NCBI RefSeq assembly: GCF_004216665.1
Contig: NZ_SGWY01000003.1
Coordinates: forward strand, 806,001 to 870,000
DNA from: Agromyces ramosus
GTDB taxonomy: Bacteria > Actinomycetota > Actinomycetes > Actinomycetales > Microbacteriaceae
DNA length: 64,000 bases
Direction: 5' to 3'
The notes beneath the pieces were generated by a model. The model had not been told where the DNA came from. It was given only the letters and a program-made list of their open reading frames with translations, and did no database searches. This document shows, in pieces, positions 52,169 through 61,617 of this stretch. Position 1 is the stretch's first letter; each line of letters opens with the position of its first letter. A program made the position numbers and the translations under genes.

Positions 52169-54238
52169 TCACGCCTTGACGGGGTTCGGCACCCGCGCGT
52201 ACCTGTCGGGCGCGATCGTGAGCTCCGCCCGCCCGCCGGTCATCGACCGCAGGTCGAGCACGTACTGGCCGAGCTCCGCCTCAGGCACGTTCGCCACCAC
52301 GCGGGCGCGCCCGTCCTCGGTCGTCTCCGTGGCGTGCACCCGCCCACGACGGCCGGACAGGTCGGTCAGCACGGTGCCCTGCAGGTCGGCCGGGACCGTG
52401 ACGGTGACGATCGAGAGGGGCTCGAGCATCACGGTGCCCGCTTCGGCCAGCGCCGCCTTGACCCCGATCGACGCCGCCGTGCGGAAGGCCATTTCCGAGG
52501 AGTCGACCGAGTGCGACTTGCCGTCGTAGAGCTCCACCTTCACGTCGACCACCGGATGCCCCTGCGGACCGCCTGCCGCGAGCGCGTCACGCGCGCCCTT
52601 CTCCACGGCCGGGATGTACGTGCGCGGCACGGAGCCGCCCACCACGGAGTCGACGAATTCGAAGCCGCCGCCCGGCGGCAGCGGCGACACCCGCAGCTGC
52701 ACGACCGCGAACTGGCCGTGGCCGCCCGACTGCTTCTTGAGCTTGCCCTCCACCTGCGCGTTGCCCGCGATGGTCTCCCGGTAGGCGACGGGTGCGGGAG
52801 ACGTCGTCACGTGCACGCCGAACACGCGCGCGAGGCGCTCGACCGCGACCGCGACGTGGGTGTCGCCGAGGCCGCGCAGCACGGTGTGGCCGCCCGTTCG
52901 GTCGATCATGAGCGTCGGGTCCTCCGCGACCAGCCGGGCGAGCGAGGACATCAGCTTCTCGTCGTCGGACTGCGTGGCCGGGGCGAGGCTCACGGCGAAG
53001 ACCGGCTCCCGCCGCGGCTGCGGGGTGGGGCGCGCCGTGCCGTTCGTGCGGGTCCACAGCAGGGATCCCGACGGCGATCCCGTCAGCTTGGCGACGGCGC
53101 CGACCTCCCCCGCGCGCAGCGCGTCGACGGGAAGGTGCTCCGAGCCCCGCAACCGGAACAGCCCGTGAATGCGCTCGTCGGCGCCGGTCGTCGCGTTGTG
53201 CAGACGGTCGCTCGGACGCACCACGCCGGAGAGGACCTTGAACATCGAGATCTGGCCGACGAACGGGTCGGCCACGGTGCGGAACACCTGCAGCAGCGTC
53301 TCTCCGTCGGCACTCGGCGCGACTCGGTGCTCCGTGCCGCCCTCGCCGTCGGCCGCCCCGCCGACCACGATGCGGCTGTCGTGCTCGAGGGACGACGGCG
53401 CCAGGCTGCAGAGCAGGTCGGCCACGCGGTCGACGCCGGTGCCGGTCGCAGCGGAGCAGACGACCACGGGCACCGCCTCGCCGGTCGCCACCTCCCGGGC
53501 GAACGAGCGCTCGAGCTCGGGAGCCGACGGCTCGTTCCCGTCGAGGTACGCCTCGAGCTGGTCGTCGTCGTGCGACACGATCTCCTCGGTCACCTCGACG
53601 TGCAGCCGGTGCTCCTCGGCCTCGGCGTCGGCCGGCATCGGACCGTCATGGTGGCGGCCCTCGTCGTCGTACTCGAGGGCCTGCTCGCTGAGCACGTCCG
53701 CGATCCCGTGGAATGCCTGCTCCTCGCCGAGCGGCAGCTCCAGCGCCCAGAGCCCCTCGCCGAAGGCCGCCTGCAGCTCGCCCAGCACCCGCCGGAAGTC
53801 CGCGCGCGCCTTGTCCTCCTGCGTGACGACGACGATCCGCGGCACGCCTGCCGCCTCCGCGGCCGCCCAGACGAACCTCGTGCCCGCCGTGACCCCGTCG
53901 ACGGCGCTCACGGCGACCAGGGCCACGTCCGCCACCGCGAGCGCGGTGTCGACGCCGCCCACGAAGTCGGGATGTCCCGGTGTGTCGACGAGCGTGATGG
54001 TGTGCTCGACGCCGTCGGGATCCGACCATCGGAGCAGGGCGAGCGAGAGCCCGAGGGTCATGCCTCTCGCAATCTCCTCGGGCTCGTGGTCGCAGACCGT
54101 GTTGCCCTGTTCGACGGTGCCCGCCCTCGAGATCTCGCCTGCCCGAAGCAGCAGGGCCTCCGCCAGGGTCGTCTTGCCCGAACCCGCCCCGCCGATCAGG
54201 GCGACCGTCCGGTGTGTCGGAGTCGCTGCCGAGTTCAT
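52169..54238 (-). CDS. EF-G-like translational GTPase (FusA2 type)
   Basis: A 689-residue EF-G paralogue. P-loop GGAGSGKTTLAEALLLRAGE, switch II DTPGHPDFVGGVDTAL and domains II-V (VFAVSLAPATQSDDEKLMSS, GHGQFAVVQLRVSPLPPGGG, YDGKSHSVDSSEMAFRTAAS) are recognisable. The guanine-specificity motif is TQED (VVTQEDKARADF) where canonical EF-G has NKxD, so nucleotide recognition may be altered. Start ATG 54238 has GGAGG 4 bases upstream. Actinobacterial EF-G-like proteins of this type do not replace EF-G in elongation; a ribosome-associated stress role is possible but unproven. Confidence 0.88.
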   Translation of the reverse strand: MNSAATPTHRTVALIGGAGSGKTTLAEALLLRAGEISRAGTVEQGNTVCDHEPEEIARGMTLGLSLALLRWSDPDGVEHTITLVDTPGHPDFVGGVDTALAVADVALVAVSAVDGVTAGTRFVWAAAEAAGVPRIVVVTQEDKARADFRRVLGELQAAFGEGLWALELPLGEEQAFHGIADVLSEQALEYDDEGRHHDGPMPADAEAEEHRLHVEVTEEIVSHDDDQLEAYLDGNEPSAPELERSFAREVATGEAVPVVVCSAATGTGVDRVADLLCSLAPSSLEHDSRIVVGGAADGEGGTEHRVAPSADGETLLQVFRTVADPFVGQISMFKVLSGVVRPSDRLHNATTGADERIHGLFRLRGSEHLPVDALRAGEVGAVAKLTGSPSGSLLWTRTNGTARPTPQPRREPVFAVSLAPATQSDDEKLMSSLARLVAEDPTLMIDRTGGHTVLRGLGDTHVAVAVERLARVFGVHVTTSPAPVAYRETIAGNAQVEGKLKKQSGGHGQFAVVQLRVSPLPPGGGFEFVDSVVGGSVPRTYIPAVEKGARDALAAGGPQGHPVVDVKVELYDGKSHSVDSSEMAFRTAASIGVKAALAEAGTVMLEPLSIVTVTVPADLQGTVLTDLSGRRGRVHATETTEDGRARVVANVPEAELGQYVLDLRSMTGGRAELTIAPDRYARVPNPVKA

Positions 54239-54496
54239 GAAACCTCCCGCGCCGCTGCGGACCTGTCCGTCCATCGTGTACCCGTCGGGCCGGGAATGCC
54301 AGAGGCACGGCGATCGAGCTTGGGGTCTCCTCGTCCCCGCGCATCGGCTGCGACGTGACCATGTCCGATCGCGGGGCGCCGGTTCGACTCGTCCTCCACA
54401 AGCATCGTCAGGAGGGTCCCTTCCACAGGTAAAACACCTGATCACGACGATTTCACGCGTGATCCGGATGTCGGTGGGTGGGTGCAGGATCGAGCC

Positions 54497-55885
54497 ATGG
54501 ACGATTCGCTGCACTCTTTCCGACGACACGTCGAGGAGCTGCACGCGGCGTGGGCCGGCGGCGTGCCCGCGTCGTCGCACGTCGGCGGCGACGCGCACGC
54601 CGAGGTCGAGCAGATGAGCGACGACGCGCTCGTACGCGTCGGCGACCTGCTCGCACGGGTGCGGCGCGACGCCGAGGCGATGCTGGCACTCGTGGCCGCC
54701 GAGATGTCACGGCGGTCGGGGCCCGAGTTCGGTGAGACGGGCCTCGCGAAGGCACATGGGTTCCACAACGCCGCGCGACTCATCGCCGCTTCCACCGGCG
54801 GTTCTCGGCACGATGCCGGGCGACTCATCGCGGTGGGTCGGGCTACCGCGAGTCGCCGGGCATTCGGTGGCGAGCGGCTTCCCGCCCGGCATCCGCACGT
54901 CGCCGCAGCCATTCGAGCGGCCGAGATCTCGCTCGAGGCGGCCTCCGCGATCACGGCGATGCTCGACCGCGTGTCCGTGAGGGCCGATCCGGCTCGAGCC
55001 GACGATGTGGAGTCGGCGCTCGTGGCACTCGCGTCGCAGGTGCCGCTCGACCTCCTCATGCGGGGTGTGCGCGAAGCCGAGGCGCGACTCGACGAAGACG
55101 GCGTCGAACCACGCGAGCAGCAACTGCGACACGAGCGCACGCTCACGATGCGCGAGGACATCCACGGGATGCTCCATCTGCACGCACGGCTCGACCCCGA
55201 GAACGCGGCGCCCGTGAAGGCCGCGATCGAGGCGCTCGTGAGCGACGTCCTGCGACGACGCATGCCGAGGTCCTCCGATGAGGGCCCCATCGTCGACGAC
55301 CTGCGCACCATTCCCCAGCTCCAGGCCGACGCGCTCGCGCAGGTCGCTCGGCACTTGCTGGGCTGCGAGCAGACGCTCACGCCGCTCGCGAAGACCACCG
55401 TCGTCGTGCGCCTCGACCTCGACACCCTCGTCAGCGGCATCGGGCACGCGCGCGTCGACGGCATCGACCAGCCGATCTCCGCCGCGACCGCGCGCCGCAT
55501 GGCCGCCGACGCCGAGGTGATCCCCGCGGTCCTCGGTGGGCAGAGCCTCCCGCTCGACCTCGGGCGGGCCGCTCGCCTGTTCAGCAGGGCGCAGCGCATC
55601 GCCCTCGGCGAGCGCGACGGCGGCTGCGCGTCGTGCGGACAGAACATCGCCTACGTCGAGGCGCACCACATCGACTGGTGGGAGCGCGACGCCGGCCCGA
55701 CCGACCTCGCGAACGGCGTGCTGCTCTGCAGCTTCTGCCACCACGCGGCGCACCGGGAGGGATGGGGAATCCGAGCGACGGCGGGTTCGGTGTGGTTCAT
55801 CCCGCCGCCGCATATCGATCCCCGCCAGACGCCCCGACTCGGCGGACGCGCCCGATTCGAATCGGCGGAGGCCCTGAGTGCATAG
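54497..55885 (+). CDS. DUF222 protein with C-terminal HNH endonuclease domain
   Basis: A 462-residue protein of the DUF222-HNH group, the same family as the 13E12 repeat proteins of mycobacteria. The N-terminal 340 residues are helical DUF222 (GLAKAHGFHNAARLIAASTG, AIRAAEISLEAASAITAMLD, TTVVVRLDLDTLVSGIG). The HNH domain at the end has CASCGQNIAYVEAHHIDWWE with the His-His pair, NGVLLCSFCHHAAHREGWGI and two Cys pairs that bind zinc. ATG 54497 is chosen over an earlier in-frame codon for its position after AGGATCG. Microbacteriaceae usually carry several paralogues; function unproven, possibly mobile or phage-defence related. Confidence 0.88.
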   Translation: MDDSLHSFRRHVEELHAAWAGGVPASSHVGGDAHAEVEQMSDDALVRVGDLLARVRRDAEAMLALVAAEMSRRSGPEFGETGLAKAHGFHNAARLIAASTGGSRHDAGRLIAVGRATASRRAFGGERLPARHPHVAAAIRAAEISLEAASAITAMLDRVSVRADPARADDVESALVALASQVPLDLLMRGVREAEARLDEDGVEPREQQLRHERTLTMREDIHGMLHLHARLDPENAAPVKAAIEALVSDVLRRRMPRSSDEGPIVDDLRTIPQLQADALAQVARHLLGCEQTLTPLAKTTVVVRLDLDTLVSGIGHARVDGIDQPISAATARRMAADAEVIPAVLGGQSLPLDLGRAARLFSRAQRIALGERDGGCASCGQNIAYVEAHHIDWWERDAGPTDLANGVLLCSFCHHAAHREGWGIRATAGSVWFIPPPHIDPRQTPRLGGRARFESAEALSA

Positions 55886-56007
55886 CGTGCGATGCGCCGA
55901 GGGCGGATACGACAGGCTGAGCCACCTGTATGCCGAGCCGCGGAGCCCGCCCGGCGCGGCAAGTACGGAGCGACGACGGGCGATGCGACGCGCGCCCAGC
56001 ACGACCC

Positions 56008-56013
56008 TAGGCT
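56008..56013 (+). promoter_or_regulatory. -10 box TAGGCT of cofD
   Basis: TAGGCT ends 6 bases before ATG 56020; predicts a leaderless transcript. Confidence 0.55.
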
Positions 56014-56019
56014 TGCAGG

Positions 56020-57042
56020 ATGCGGATCACGGTGCTCGCTGGCGGGGTGGGTGGGGCGCGCTTCGTGCGCGGCGTTCGAGAGGAGTGCGCCCGACGCTGG
56101 CCCGATGGGAGTGGCGGCACCGACGCATCCGTGACGGTGGTGGTGAACACCGGCGACGACCTGTGGCTCGCCGGCGTACGGCTGATGCCCGACTTCGACT
56201 CGCTGCTCTACTCGCTCGCGGGGGTGAACGACACCGAGCGCGGCTGGGGTCGCGCCGGCGAGACCGAGCGGGTCGCCGCCGAGCTGCGCGAGTGGGGTGT
56301 CGGCTGGCCGTGGTTCACGCTCGGCGACCTCGACCTCGGCACGCATCTCGCGCGCACCGCCTGGCTGCGCGAGGGCGCGACGCCCTCGGAGGTCGCGAGG
56401 CGCCTCCAGTTGCGCTGGCCGCTCGGCGTGCGACTCATCCCGGCGACCGACACCGAGGTCGACACGCACGTGCTCGTCGCCGACGCCGACCAGCTCGACG
56501 GCGAGCGCGAACTGCATTTCCAGGAGTGGTGGACCCGCTACCGCGCCGCGCTGCCCGCCATCGCATTCCGCCAGCGGAATATCGAGGATGCGCGGCCGGC
56601 GCCGGGCGTGGTGGAGGCGATCCTCGGCTCCGACCTCGTGCTCGTGGCCCCGTCGAATCCGGTCGTCTCGATCGGCACGATCGTGTCGGTGCCCGGCATC
56701 CGCGAAGCGATCCTCGAGACTCGTGCGCCGGTCGTCGGGGTCTCGCCGATCATCGGCGGCAAGGTGGTGCGTGGCATGGCCGACGCGTGCCTGCCGGCGA
56801 TCGGCGTCGACACGAGCGCCGAGGCAGTCGGACGCCACTACGGCGCGAGGTCCGCCGGCGGCATCCTCGACGGCTGGCTCGTCGACGAGGCGGATGCCGC
56901 CGCGGTCGCATCGCTCGAGGAGGCCGGCCTCGTCGCGGCATCCGTGCCCCTCTGGATGCGCGACCTCGACACGTCCGCGGCGCTCGCGGGTGCGTCGATC
57001 GAGCTCGGCGATCGGATCCAGGAGCACCGCGAGCTCCGCTGA
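56020..57042 (+). CDS. cofD: 2-phospho-L-lactate (phosphoenolpyruvyl) transferase of F420 synthesis
   Basis: A 340-residue enzyme (FbiA in mycobacteria) that transfers the phospholactyl or phosphoenolpyruvyl group from a GDP-activated donor to the deazaflavin Fo, making F420-0 or its dehydro form. N-terminal VLAGGVGGARFVRGVREEC and VTVVVNTGDDLWLAGVRLMP with FDSLLYSLAGVNDTERGWG are the GDP- and Fo-binding segments; VLVAPSNPVVSIGTIVSVPG and VVGVSPIIGGKVVRGMADAC are conserved family blocks. It proves the organism belongs to the F420 users. No fbiB, fbiC or fbiD is in the window. It is followed on the same strand by a short-chain epimerase gene and then the F420-0-type ABC cassette. Confidence 0.94.
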   Translation: MRITVLAGGVGGARFVRGVREECARRWPDGSGGTDASVTVVVNTGDDLWLAGVRLMPDFDSLLYSLAGVNDTERGWGRAGETERVAAELREWGVGWPWFTLGDLDLGTHLARTAWLREGATPSEVARRLQLRWPLGVRLIPATDTEVDTHVLVADADQLDGERELHFQEWWTRYRAALPAIAFRQRNIEDARPAPGVVEAILGSDLVLVAPSNPVVSIGTIVSVPGIREAILETRAPVVGVSPIIGGKVVRGMADACLPAIGVDTSAEAVGRHYGARSAGGILDGWLVDEADAAAVASLEEAGLVAASVPLWMRDLDTSAALAGASIELGDRIQEHRELR

Positions 57043-57087
57043 TCGCGGACCCGGGCCCCGGGGCCGCACCGGGCCGATCAGGCCGAC

Positions 57088-57137
57088 CAGGTCGGCGCAG
57101 GTCGGCGCAGGTCGCCTCAGGTCGGCGCAGGTCGACC
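57088..57137. repeat. Five tandem 10-bp repeats between cofD and the epimerase gene
   Basis: CAGGTCGGCG repeated five times (copies 3 and 5 end in CCT and ACC variants), exactly one helical turn per unit, within a 190-base intergenic gap. A TAGCCT -10-like box and a GGAGGGAG ribosome-binding site for the next gene follow at about 57198 and 57220. Confidence 0.8.
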
Positions 57138-57233
57138 CCGGTTCGACGCACCCGTCGACGCATCCGTCAACCCGGTGATCGGCGCCGCGGGCCCACGTAG
57201 CCTGCATCAGGTCGGCGACGGAGGGAGATCCAC

Positions 57234-58259
57234 GTGCGCATCGTGATCATCGGAGCGACGGGCAACATCGGCACGGCGGTGCTGCGGCGGCTGCACGACG
57301 CAGCGGCGCCGCACGAGCTCGTCGGAATCGCGAGGCGACGACCCGACGAACGCGCGGAACCCTACCGCGGCGTCGAATGGCACCTCGTGGACGTCTCCGT
57401 TCCCGGCGCGGTCCCCGAGCTCGCCTCCCTCCTCGACGGCGCCGACGCGGTGCTCCACCTCGCCTGGATCCTGCAGCCGAACCACCGTGAACGCGAGCTG
57501 TGGGCGACCAACGTCGACGGCCTGCGGCGCACTCTCGGGGCGGCCGTGACCGCCCGCGTTCCGCACGTCGTGGTCGCCTCCTCGGTCGGCGCGTACAGCC
57601 GCGGCCCGAAGCACTCGAGGGTCGGCGAGGAGTGGCCGACGGGCGGCGTGCACACCTCCCACTACAGCCGCCACAAGGCGGTGGACGAACGCGTCCTCGA
57701 CGCCTTCGAGGCCGCGAATCCCGACGTCGTGGTCACGCGCGTGCGACCCGGACTCGTCTTCCAGCGCGACGCGGCGAGCGAGATCGCACGGCTGTTCGTC
57801 GGCGCACTGCTGCCGGTGGGCTGGCTCGGACGAGTGCGAGTCCCGGTGCTTCCGGTGCCCGCGCAGGTGATCTCCCAGGCCGTGCACGCCGACGACCTCG
57901 CCGACGCGATCGTGCGCATCATCGAGCGCCGGGTGGGCGGTGCGTTCAACGTCGCCGGAGAACCGGTGCTCGACCCGGTCGCCCTCAGCGAGGTGGTCGG
58001 CGCCCGTCGCGTCGTGCCCGTGCGCCTGGCGGTGGTGCGGGCGCTCATGTGGCTGAGCTGGAAGCTGCGCCTGCAGAACTCCGACCCCGGCTGGCTCGAC
58101 ATCGCCGCGAACGTGCCGGTGATGTCGACCGATCGGGCGCGCTCGGAGCTCGACTGGGCGCCGCGTCGACGATCGACCGACGCGCTGCGCGAGGTGCTCG
58201 ACGGCCTCGCCGACGGTGCCGGACTGGATGCCTCCCCTCCGCTCGCGCCGCGGGCCTGA
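57234..58259 (+). CDS. NAD(P)-dependent epimerase/dehydratase (extended SDR)
   Basis: A 341-residue extended short-chain dehydrogenase. The Rossmann motif GATGNIGTAVLRRLHDA is at the N-terminus; the catalytic segment SVGAYSRGPKHSRVGEEW... and YSRHKAVDERVL provides Ser, Tyr and Lys (YxxxK). The C-terminal part binds a nucleotide-sugar or similar substrate. GTG 57234 has GGAGGGAG upstream. Substrate unknown. It sits between cofD and the F420-0-type transporter; a functional link to F420 is possible but not shown. Confidence 0.85.
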   Translation: MRIVIIGATGNIGTAVLRRLHDAAAPHELVGIARRRPDERAEPYRGVEWHLVDVSVPGAVPELASLLDGADAVLHLAWILQPNHRERELWATNVDGLRRTLGAAVTARVPHVVVASSVGAYSRGPKHSRVGEEWPTGGVHTSHYSRHKAVDERVLDAFEAANPDVVVTRVRPGLVFQRDAASEIARLFVGALLPVGWLGRVRVPVLPVPAQVISQAVHADDLADAIVRIIERRVGGAFNVAGEPVLDPVALSEVVGARRVVPVRLAVVRALMWLSWKLRLQNSDPGWLDIAANVPVMSTDRARSELDWAPRRRSTDALREVLDGLADGAGLDASPPLAPRA

Positions 58260-58379
58260 CCGCGCTGGCGCCCGGCCGCGCACGGGAGCACGCAGACGGC
58301 GCAGGTCGACGGGAGCGGACGGCACGGCCGGCGCCAGCGCCGCCGCCAGCGCCGCCGACCCAGACGCCCGTCGCGGGTC

Positions 58380-58461
58380 TACGATGGAGACGACCGCCGG
58401 TCTGGATCTGACCGGTGCGCGTGTGGCCCGGGATTGGGCCGCGAGTCCCCGACCTCGTCGG
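58380..58461 (+). promoter_or_regulatory. Promoter and structured leader of the ABC cassette
   Basis: A TACGAT -10-like box (58380-58385) would start a leader of about 100 bases before ATG 58493. Three successive short hairpins lie in it: CCGGTC/GACCGG (58397-58402, 58410-58415), GGCCC/GGGCC (58425-58429, 58436-58440) and CCGA/TCGG (58449-58452, 58458-58461). I see no cobalamin-riboswitch boxes. In such GC-rich DNA short stems also arise by chance. Confidence 0.35.
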
Positions 58462-58492
58462 AACGTCACTTGCACACCGTCCCGGAGGCCCC

Positions 58493-59581
58493 ATGCCCGC
58501 CCCCACCCCCGTCGTCCCGCCGTCCAGCCGCGCGCGAGGCCGCAATCGCGCTCCTCGCGCGCCTCGCGCTCCTCGCGCGACGACCATCGCCGCGCTCGGC
58601 GCCCTCCCGCTCGCCGCACTCCTGCTCGCCGCCTGCGCGAGCGGGTCGACCGCCTCGCCCGCGGCGGAGTCGGATGCCGCGAGCGACGGCGCTGCGGCAT
58701 CCGCATACCCGCTCACCATCGACAACTGCGGCACCGACGCGACCTTCGAGGCGCCACCGCAGCGCGTGGTCACCATCAAGTCCTCGACGCTCGAGCTGCT
58801 CCTCGCACTCGGCCTCGAGGACCGCATCGTCGGCACCGCCTTCACCGACGGGCCGGTGCCCGACGAGTACGCCGATGCGGCATCCGGCCTCGAGTCGCTG
58901 TCGGACAAGGTGCCGTCGCAGGAGGCGACCCTCGCGTCCGAGCCCGACCTCGTGTTCGCCGGCTGGGAGTCGAACCTGACGGCCGAGGGCGCGGGTGATC
59001 GCGACACGCTCGCACGGCTCGGCGTCGCCACCTACGTCGCGCCCGCCGCCTGCAAGGGCGCGGGCTACATGCCGAACCCGCTCACGTTCGACGAGGTGTT
59101 CCGCGAGTTCGAGGAGGCCGGCGTGATCTTCGATGTGCCGGATGCCGCGGCCGACCTCGTCGCGACCCAGCGTGCCGAGCTCGACGCGATCGAGCCGAGC
59201 GATGCCGGCCTCACCGCACTCTGGTACAGCTCGGGAGACGACACCCCCTATGTCGGCGCGGGCATCGGCGCGCCGCAGATGATCATGGACGCGGCAGGCC
59301 TCGACAACGTCGCGGCCGACGTCGAGGACACCTGGACGTCGATGGGCTGGGAGGCGATCGTCGCCGCGAACCCCGACGTGATCGTGCTCGTCGACGCCGC
59401 CTGGAACACCGCCGAGCAGAAGATCGCGCACCTCGAGTCGAACCCCGCGACCGCGGCGCTGCCCGCCGTGCAGCAGGAGCGATACCTCGTCATCGACTTC
59501 CCCGCGACCGAGGCGGGCGTGCGCAACGTCGGCGCGGTCGCGTCGCTCGTCGACCAGCTCGGGGAGCTCGGCCTGCGATGA
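58493..59581 (+). CDS. Substrate-binding lipoprotein, proposed F420-0 ABC transporter type
   Basis: A 362-residue lipoprotein with lipobox LLLAAC near residue 45 after an Arg/Ala-rich stretch. The binding domain is of the BtuF/FepB class: APPQRVVTIKSSTLELLLAL, GLEDRIVGTAFTDGPVPDEY, EPDLVFAGWESNLTAEGAGD and IVAANPDVIVLVDAAWNTAE. In actinobacteria a three-gene cassette of this kind has been proposed to carry F420-0 (TIGR03868/69/73); its place beside cofD supports that reading. GGAGG is 4 bases before the ATG. Its stop overlaps the permease start (ATGA). A cobalamin or siderophore substrate cannot be excluded. Confidence 0.8.
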   Translation: MPAPTPVVPPSSRARGRNRAPRAPRAPRATTIAALGALPLAALLLAACASGSTASPAAESDAASDGAAASAYPLTIDNCGTDATFEAPPQRVVTIKSSTLELLLALGLEDRIVGTAFTDGPVPDEYADAASGLESLSDKVPSQEATLASEPDLVFAGWESNLTAEGAGDRDTLARLGVATYVAPAACKGAGYMPNPLTFDEVFREFEEAGVIFDVPDAAADLVATQRAELDAIEPSDAGLTALWYSSGDDTPYVGAGIGAPQMIMDAAGLDNVAADVEDTWTSMGWEAIVAANPDVIVLVDAAWNTAEQKIAHLESNPATAALPAVQQERYLVIDFPATEAGVRNVGAVASLVDQLGELGLR

Positions 59582-60713
59582 GCACCACGCGGGCGCAGGC
59601 GGGCGCGGCCGGACCGGCGGGCGCGGCCGGACCGGCGGGCGCGGCCGGACCGGCGGGCGCGGCCCGCGCGGTTGCGGATGCCGCGACGTCTCCTCCCGCC
59701 CGCTCGCGCACCGGCCTGCGCACCGGCGCCTGGGCCGTGGGCCTCGGCCTGGTGCTCGTGGCATCCGTCGTCGTCGCCGTGACCATCGGTCCCGCCGGCC
59801 TCAGCCCGGCCGACGTGTGGGCGAGTGTGCTCGCGCACCTCGGCATCGGCGAGCCCACGCTGACGCCGCTGCGCGACGGCATCGTGTGGGAGCTGCGGAT
59901 GCCCCGCGTTCTCACCGCCGCCGCGGTCGGGGCGGGGCTCGCCCTCTGCGGCGCCGTCATGCAGGCGCTCACCCGCAACCCGCTCGCCGACCCGTACCTG
60001 CTCGGCCTCTCGTCGGGCGCGTCGGTGGGCGCCGTGGTCGTGATCGTGCTCGGCGTCGGCCTCCTGCTGCCGTTCGCCGCGTTCGCCGGGGCGCTCGTCG
60101 CGCTGGCGGCCACGCTCGCGATCGCGAACGCGGCCGGTGCGCTGACGCCGACGCGCACCGTGCTCGCCGGTCTCGCGGTGTCGTCGGTGTTCGGCGCGAT
60201 CACGAGCCTCGTCATCTTCTGGAGCGCCACCGGCGACAGCTACCGAGAGATCCTGAACTGGCTCCTCGGCTCCCTCGCGGGCACCGACTGGACCTCGGTC
60301 GCCCTCGCCGGCGGGGCGATCGTGCTCATCGGCGTGCCGCTGCTCGCGAGCGCCCGAACGCTCGACGCGTTCGCGTTCGGCGACACCGCGGCGGCAGCCC
60401 TGGGCGTGCACGTGGGCCGGAGCCGCGTTCTCCTCCTGGTCGGCACCGCGCTGCTCACGGGCGCCCTCGTCGCGGTGAGCGGCGCGATCGGCTTCGTGGG
60501 CCTCATCCTTCCGCACGCCGTGCGGCTGCTCGTCGGGTCGCGGCACCGGGCGCTGCTCCCGCTCTCGGCGCTCGCCGGCGCGATCTTCCTGATCTGGGCC
60601 GACACGATCGCGCGCACGATGTTCGACCCGCGCGAGCTGCCCGTCGGCATCGTCACCGCGCTCGTCGGCGGCCCCGTGTTCGCGGTGCTGATGCTCCGGA
60701 ACCGGAGGCTGGC

Positions 60714-60717
<4 letters not shown>
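59578..60717 (+). CDS. FecCD/BtuC-type permease, proposed F420-0 ABC transporter type
   Basis: A 379-residue permease with about ten helices after a 40-residue Ala/Gly/Pro N-terminal tail. BtuC/FecCD landmarks are LRMPRVLTAAAVGAGLALCG, MQALTRNPLADPYLLGLSSG and the ATPase-contact loop SGAIGFVGLILPHAVRLLVG with SRHRALLPLSALAGAIFLI. Its N-terminal tail contains three GAAGPA repeats encoded by an 18-bp tandem repeat. It overlaps both neighbouring cassette genes by four bases. Confidence 0.85.
59601..59664 (+). repeat. 18-bp tandem repeats in the permease N-terminus
   Basis: Three and a half copies of GGGCGCGGCCGGACCGGC (59601-59618, 59619-59636, 59637-59654, partial to 59664) encode the collagen-like GAAGPA repeats before the first helix. 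Confidence 0.85.
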
Positions 60718-61607
<890 letters not shown>

Positions 61608-61617
61608 CCTTGACGAC

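Noticed and set aside
54497-55885. Insertion sequence or prophage around the HNH gene
   Set aside because: No transposase, integrase, terminal inverted repeats or phage genes nearby; composition matches the surroundings.
58260-58492. Cobalamin riboswitch upstream of the BtuCDF-like cassette
   Set aside because: No B12-box-like sequence or other conserved riboswitch core is visible, only short GC stems.
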